Below, in pieces: positions 7,108-10,035 of a DNA stretch of 10,035 nt. The notes beneath the pieces were generated by a model. It searched no databases. It was given only the letters and a program-made list of their open reading frames with translations, and had not been told where the DNA came from. Both the position numbers and the translations under genes were made by a program. How positions within the stretch are numbered: the first letter of the stretch is position 1; every line of letters begins with the position of its first letter. The stretch comes from Bacillota bacterium (lineage in GTDB: Bacteria > Bacillota_I > Bacilli_A > ML615J-28 > CAG-698): the NCBI GenBank assembly GCA_023410025.1, contig JAEYQM010000050.1:1-10035 (forward strand), read 5' to 3'.

Positions 7108-7829
7108 TGAATACTATTGAAATTAAAAATATTACAAAGGAGTATAAAACATTTAAATTAGATGATGTTAGCTTTAATGTAGAAGATGGACATATTGTTG
7201 GTTTTATTGGAAGAAATGGTGCTGGAAAAACTACAACTATTAAATCAATTCTAAATATAGTTAAAACAAATAGTGGTAATGTGAAATATTTTGGACTAGA
7301 GTTAAGTGAACATGAAAATACAATTAAAAATCAAATTGGATATTCGAGTGGATCAACTAATTATTATCCTAGAAAAAAACTAATAGATATCATTAATATT
7401 ACTAAAACTTTCTACCAAAATTGGGATGATGTGTTAATGAATGAATATAAAGAATTGTTTCAATTAGATTTTCTAAAAACACCTAGTGAATTATCAGATG
7501 GTATGAAAGTAAAGTTTAATCTTTTATTGGCTTTGAGTCATCACGCTAAGGTATTAATACTTGATGAACCTACAACTGGACTTGATCCATTTTCTAGAGA
7601 TGAAATATTAGATATATTTATTGAACTTAAGAAAAGAGGTACAGCAATACTATTTTCAACACATATAACATCTGATTTAGAAAAGTGTGCTGATGATATT
7701 GTATACATAAGAAGAGGAAAAATAGTAAGTTATTCTAGTAAACAAGATTTTATTAAAAAATATAAAACTAATGATAATGAATCTTTAGAAGATATTATAT
7801 TAAGACTTGAGAGGGAAAAAAATGATTAA
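7107..7829 (+). CDS. ABC transporter ATP-binding protein
   Basis: A 240-residue ABC ATPase. It has Walker A GRNGAGKT (35-42), a signature loop LSDGMK (129-134) in place of LSGGQ, Walker B VLILDE (149-154) with TTGLDP after it, and the H-loop histidine H186 (STH). The Q-loop region (GYSSGSTNYYP) lacks the usual glutamine. LSxGMK signatures and this short length are typical of ATPases paired with ABC-2 permeases, such as the YtrB/BcrA-like groups for peptide or antibiotic export and resistance. GGAG (7096-7099) lies seven bases before the ATG, which overlaps the regulator's stop by one base. The 3' end overlaps the permease gene by eight bases. The substrate is unknown. Confidence 0.93.
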   Translation: MNTIEIKNITKEYKTFKLDDVSFNVEDGHIVGFIGRNGAGKTTTIKSILNIVKTNSGNVKYFGLELSEHENTIKNQIGYSSGSTNYYPRKKLIDIINITKTFYQNWDDVLMNEYKELFQLDFLKTPSELSDGMKVKFNLLLALSHHAKVLILDEPTTGLDPFSRDEILDIFIELKKRGTAILFSTHITSDLEKCADDIVYIRRGKIVSYSSKQDFIKKYKTNDNESLEDIILRLEREKND

Positions 7830-8475
7830 TCTTATTAAAAAAGAGTTTAAATTGAGTGCTCATATACTTTCATATCTATTTATTTCATTTGGATTAATGA
7901 CCTTTATACCAGGTTATCCTATTTTGGTAGGCGTATTTTTTTCATGTTTAGGTATATTTCAATCATTCCAATCATATAGAGAATCCAATGACATATCATA
8001 TTCAATACTACTTCCTTTAACTAAAAAAGATATTGTGAAAGCTAAGTTTATTTTTGTTAGTATTATAGAATTATTAACTTTTTTTATAATGGTGATTATA
8101 ACAATCATTAGAATGACTTTATTAAAAGATGTAGATGCATATATTAATAATCCATTATTAACAGCAAATCTAGTATTTCTAGGATATGCTTTAATAATCT
8201 ATGGCTTATTTAATATTTTATTTGTTATGGGATATTTTAAAACAGGATATAATTTTGGAAAACCATTTATTTCATTTATTATTGCTGGCTTTATTTGTAT
8301 CGGACTTTTTGAAGCACTTAGATACTTTCCTGGATTACAAGTTTTAAATTCATTTGGTTTTGAAAATATTATAGTTCAATTAATGGTTCTTTTTGCAGGG
8401 ATAGTTTTATATTCATTATTTACCTATATAGGTTTTAAGAATTCAGTTAAAAAATTTGAAAAAATAGATTTATAG
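7822..8475 (+). CDS. ABC-2 type transporter membrane protein
   Basis: A 217-residue hydrophobic protein with about six membrane segments (near residues 12-29, 31-50, 77-97, 115-138, 149-168 and 183-205). The stretch NDISYSILLPLTKKDIVKAK (56-75) between helices two and three is typical of the ABC-2 permease family that pairs with small ATPases (ABC2_membrane_5-like). I chose the ATG at 7822, after GAGAGGGA, giving an eight-base overlap with the ATPase gene; a TTG at 7807 in the same frame has no ribosome site. Together the ATPase and this protein should form a homodimeric or 2+2 exporter in the cell membrane. No clear terminator follows the gene. Confidence 0.85.
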   Translation: MINLIKKEFKLSAHILSYLFISFGLMTFIPGYPILVGVFFSCLGIFQSFQSYRESNDISYSILLPLTKKDIVKAKFIFVSIIELLTFFIMVIITIIRMTLLKDVDAYINNPLLTANLVFLGYALIIYGLFNILFVMGYFKTGYNFGKPFISFIIAGFICIGLFEALRYFPGLQVLNSFGFENIIVQLMVLFAGIVLYSLFTYIGFKNSVKKFEKIDL

Positions 8476-8538
8476 TAAATGTTAATAATTAAGTATATAA
8501 GACAAGATAAAACTATTTATAAAATAAAAAGTAATTTA

Positions 8539-8597
8539 TGATATAATAAACATAAATAATAAAATAATTTAATTTAAAAAATATAAAATTAAAAAGG
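8539..8597 (+). promoter_or_regulatory. Promoter and ribosome site of the oxidoreductase gene
   Basis: TGATATAAT (8539-8547) is the same extended -10 nonamer as at 5831-5839. No good -35 box is visible. AAAGG (8593-8597) lies seven bases before the ATG at 8605. The 129-base gap to the permease gene is otherwise A/T-rich and featureless. Confidence 0.6.
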
Positions 8598-8604
8598 TAA
8601 GTGT

Positions 8605-9564
8605 ATGGATAAAAAAATAAATTTTGCTGTAATAGGCCCTGGAAAAATTGCTGAAGTTGTACTTAATGCTATCAAAGGAAAAGTAGATGTTATTAATTAT
8701 GCTGTCGCTTCACGTGACATCCAAAGAGCTAATAGTTTTAAAGAAAAACATGGGTTTTTAAAAGCATATGGATCTTATGAAGAGTTATATAAAGATAATA
8801 ATATTGATTTAGTTTATATAGCAACACCTCATGCTTTTCATTATGAACAAATGATACAGTGTATTTTAAATAAAAAAAATATTATTTGTGAAAAAGCATT
8901 TACGGTTGGCTTAAAACAAACTGAAGAGGTTTTATCTTTAGCAAAATCACAGGGTGTATTTGTGACTGAAGCAATGGTTCTTGCATATTTACCTTCAAAA
9001 ACATTAATTAAAGAATTAATACAATCAAAAGTAATTGGCGATTTAGTATCTTATAAAGGTGTATTTGCAAATAAACTTATGCATGTTGAAAGAGTTGTAA
9101 ATAAATCCTTAGGTGGAGGTGCTTTATTTGATATAGGTATATACCCACTATACTTTGCTATCACAACGTTTGGAGATAATTTTAAAGTAGAAGATGTAAA
9201 AATTAACCAATTAAATGGTGTTGATATAACAACTGAATTTAATCTTGTATATCAAAATGGATTTATTGCTAATATTTATACTAGTGTTGAAGAAGATGCT
9301 GGGTTATATGCTGAAATTATAGGAACAAAGGGAAGAATACATATTGAAAATGTAGCTAGACCTAGTAAAATATCAATTTATGATTTAGATGGTAAAGTTA
9401 TTAAAGTCATTGACTCAATTCGTCCAACAATAGGTTATGAATACGAATTCCAAGCTGCAGTTGATGCTGTAAAAAATAAAAAGATAGAATGTGAACAAAT
9501 GCCTCATAAAGATACATTATTATTAATGCAAACAATGGATTATGTATTATCGTACATTAAATAA
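8605..9564 (+). CDS. Gfo/Idh/MocA-family NAD(P)-dependent oxidoreductase
   Basis: A 319-residue protein of usual family length. Residues 5-120 are a Rossmann fold with the dinucleotide motif AVIGPGKIA (8-16), ATPHAFHY (73-80) and the catalytic lysine motif CEKAFTV (95-101, K97; EKP in most relatives). Residues from about 125 form the substrate domain, with GGGALFDIGIYPLYF (170-184) holding the expected Asp176 and Tyr180. The pattern is closest to the dihydrodiol dehydrogenase/glucose-fructose oxidoreductase subgroup. These enzymes oxidise or reduce sugars, inositols or related polyols in the cytosol; the substrate cannot be named here. The usual arginine of the EAM-W-RF-P motif is missing (EAMVLAYLP, 122-130). 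It sits alone between its own promoter and terminator, with no sugar genes beside it. Confidence 0.92.
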   Translation: MDKKINFAVIGPGKIAEVVLNAIKGKVDVINYAVASRDIQRANSFKEKHGFLKAYGSYEELYKDNNIDLVYIATPHAFHYEQMIQCILNKKNIICEKAFTVGLKQTEEVLSLAKSQGVFVTEAMVLAYLPSKTLIKELIQSKVIGDLVSYKGVFANKLMHVERVVNKSLGGGALFDIGIYPLYFAITTFGDNFKVEDVKINQLNGVDITTEFNLVYQNGFIANIYTSVEEDAGLYAEIIGTKGRIHIENVARPSKISIYDLDGKVIKVIDSIRPTIGYEYEFQAAVDAVKNKKIECEQMPHKDTLLLMQTMDYVLSYIK

Positions 9565-9573
9565 TCTTATTAT

Positions 9574-9613
9574 AAAAAACAGGTCTGATATTTAGTATTA
9601 GACCTGTTTTTTT
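9574..9613 (+). terminator. Rho-independent terminator after the oxidoreductase gene
   Basis: A long stem centred on CAGGTCT (9580-9586) and AGACCTG (9600-9606) has A6/T6 outer pairs, an inner ATA/TAT extension and a five-base loop (9591-9595). A run of seven Ts ends it. The flanking A-run makes it a possible bidirectional terminator. Confidence 0.93.
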
Positions 9614-10035
9614 AATAGATATAATATTTTAAATAAATATTTTTTTAAAAAGCTATAAAATAGATTGTAAGATTTTGATTATATGAAAAAAACGAAAAAA
9701 ATTTAATTTTATTTATTATTTTTGAATTTATAATTTACACTTTTGTTACAAAATTAAGTAATTTTCAAAATTATATTTATGATTAAATAATAGATTTTAT
9801 ATTTATTGTGGTAATATTTATTTATGTAACTTAATTTAACATAAAAAATTTAGAAATAGGCTAAAAACTGTTTAATTATTTTTGTTACTATTTGTAGTTT
9901 TTAGTTTGATTGAATTAGGAATAATATAATATTTATTTTTTGCTTGTACTGTTTTAGTTATTTTTAGTTCAAAGTATCCAAAATAAAATATTTGGTATAT
10001 GGGGAATGTAAATTAATAAAAGATTAATAAAAAAC
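9614..10035. other. 422-bp extremely AT-rich region without a visible gene
   Basis: No reading frame with a ribosome site is seen on either strand, and G+C is far below that of the genes. The one clear structure is an inverted repeat, CTAAAAACT (9861-9869) with AGTTTTTAG (9896-9904), around a 26-base loop. A TATAAT occurs at 9925-9930 without a properly spaced -35 box. It may be the upstream region of a gene beyond the window. Confidence 0.5.

Noticed and set aside
7807..7809. TTG at 7807 as the start of the permease gene
   Set aside because: The ATG at 7822 has GAGAGGGA at the right distance and gives the usual N-terminus MINLIKKEFK.
6904..7829. Toxin-antitoxin pair (MazE-like AbrB fold)
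   Set aside because: The gene after the AbrB-type protein is a full ABC ATPase, not a toxin.

Overview
The window looks like chromosome from a very AT-rich, low-GC Gram-positive bacterium: Bacilli or a relative of the Mollicutes that reads the standard code. TGG is the only tryptophan codon seen, no gene needs TGA read as tryptophan, ribosome sites are of the AGGAGG type, and extended -10 promoters and U-tailed hairpin terminators are common. This placement is inferred from composition and gene style; there is no rRNA or other marker gene here.

Layout. Positions 1-3954 (+) are the 3' part of a very large repetitive surface or secreted protein. In order it has collagen-like Gly-X-Y tracts, thirteen tandem InlB-B/Listeria-Bacteroides-type (Flg_new) repeats, a short BspA-like leucine-rich domain and one last divergent repeat. 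Its start lies upstream of the window. Positions 3955-4460 have no intact gene but hold hairpins, a possible degraded coding remnant and a shared terminator. Positions 4461-5681 (-) encode a purple-acid-phosphatase-like metallophosphoesterase. A 192-bp divergent promoter region separates it from 5874-6779 (+), a ferritin-like/VIT1 fusion protein of the MbfA type, probably an iron or manganese exporter, which ends at a strong terminator. Positions 6904-8475 (+) are a three-gene operon with overlapping ends: an AbrB-type regulator, an ABC ATPase and an ABC-2 type membrane protein. Positions 8605-9564 (+) encode a Gfo/Idh/MocA-family oxidoreductase with its own promoter and terminator. The last 420 bases are extremely AT-rich and show no gene.

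How the parts fit. The regulator-ATPase-permease operon is the only tightly coupled module; its AbrB-type protein probably controls its own transporter. The other genes look like independent transcription units. The most unusual structure is the repeat array of the surface protein: its repeat types run in a near mirror order (A B C D E F F' D' E' C' B' A'), laid over an 831-nt higher-order periodicity with a 119-nt stretch of perfect identity. This points to recent duplication and conversion within the gene. No clear new multi-gene system such as defence, CRISPR or phage was found.
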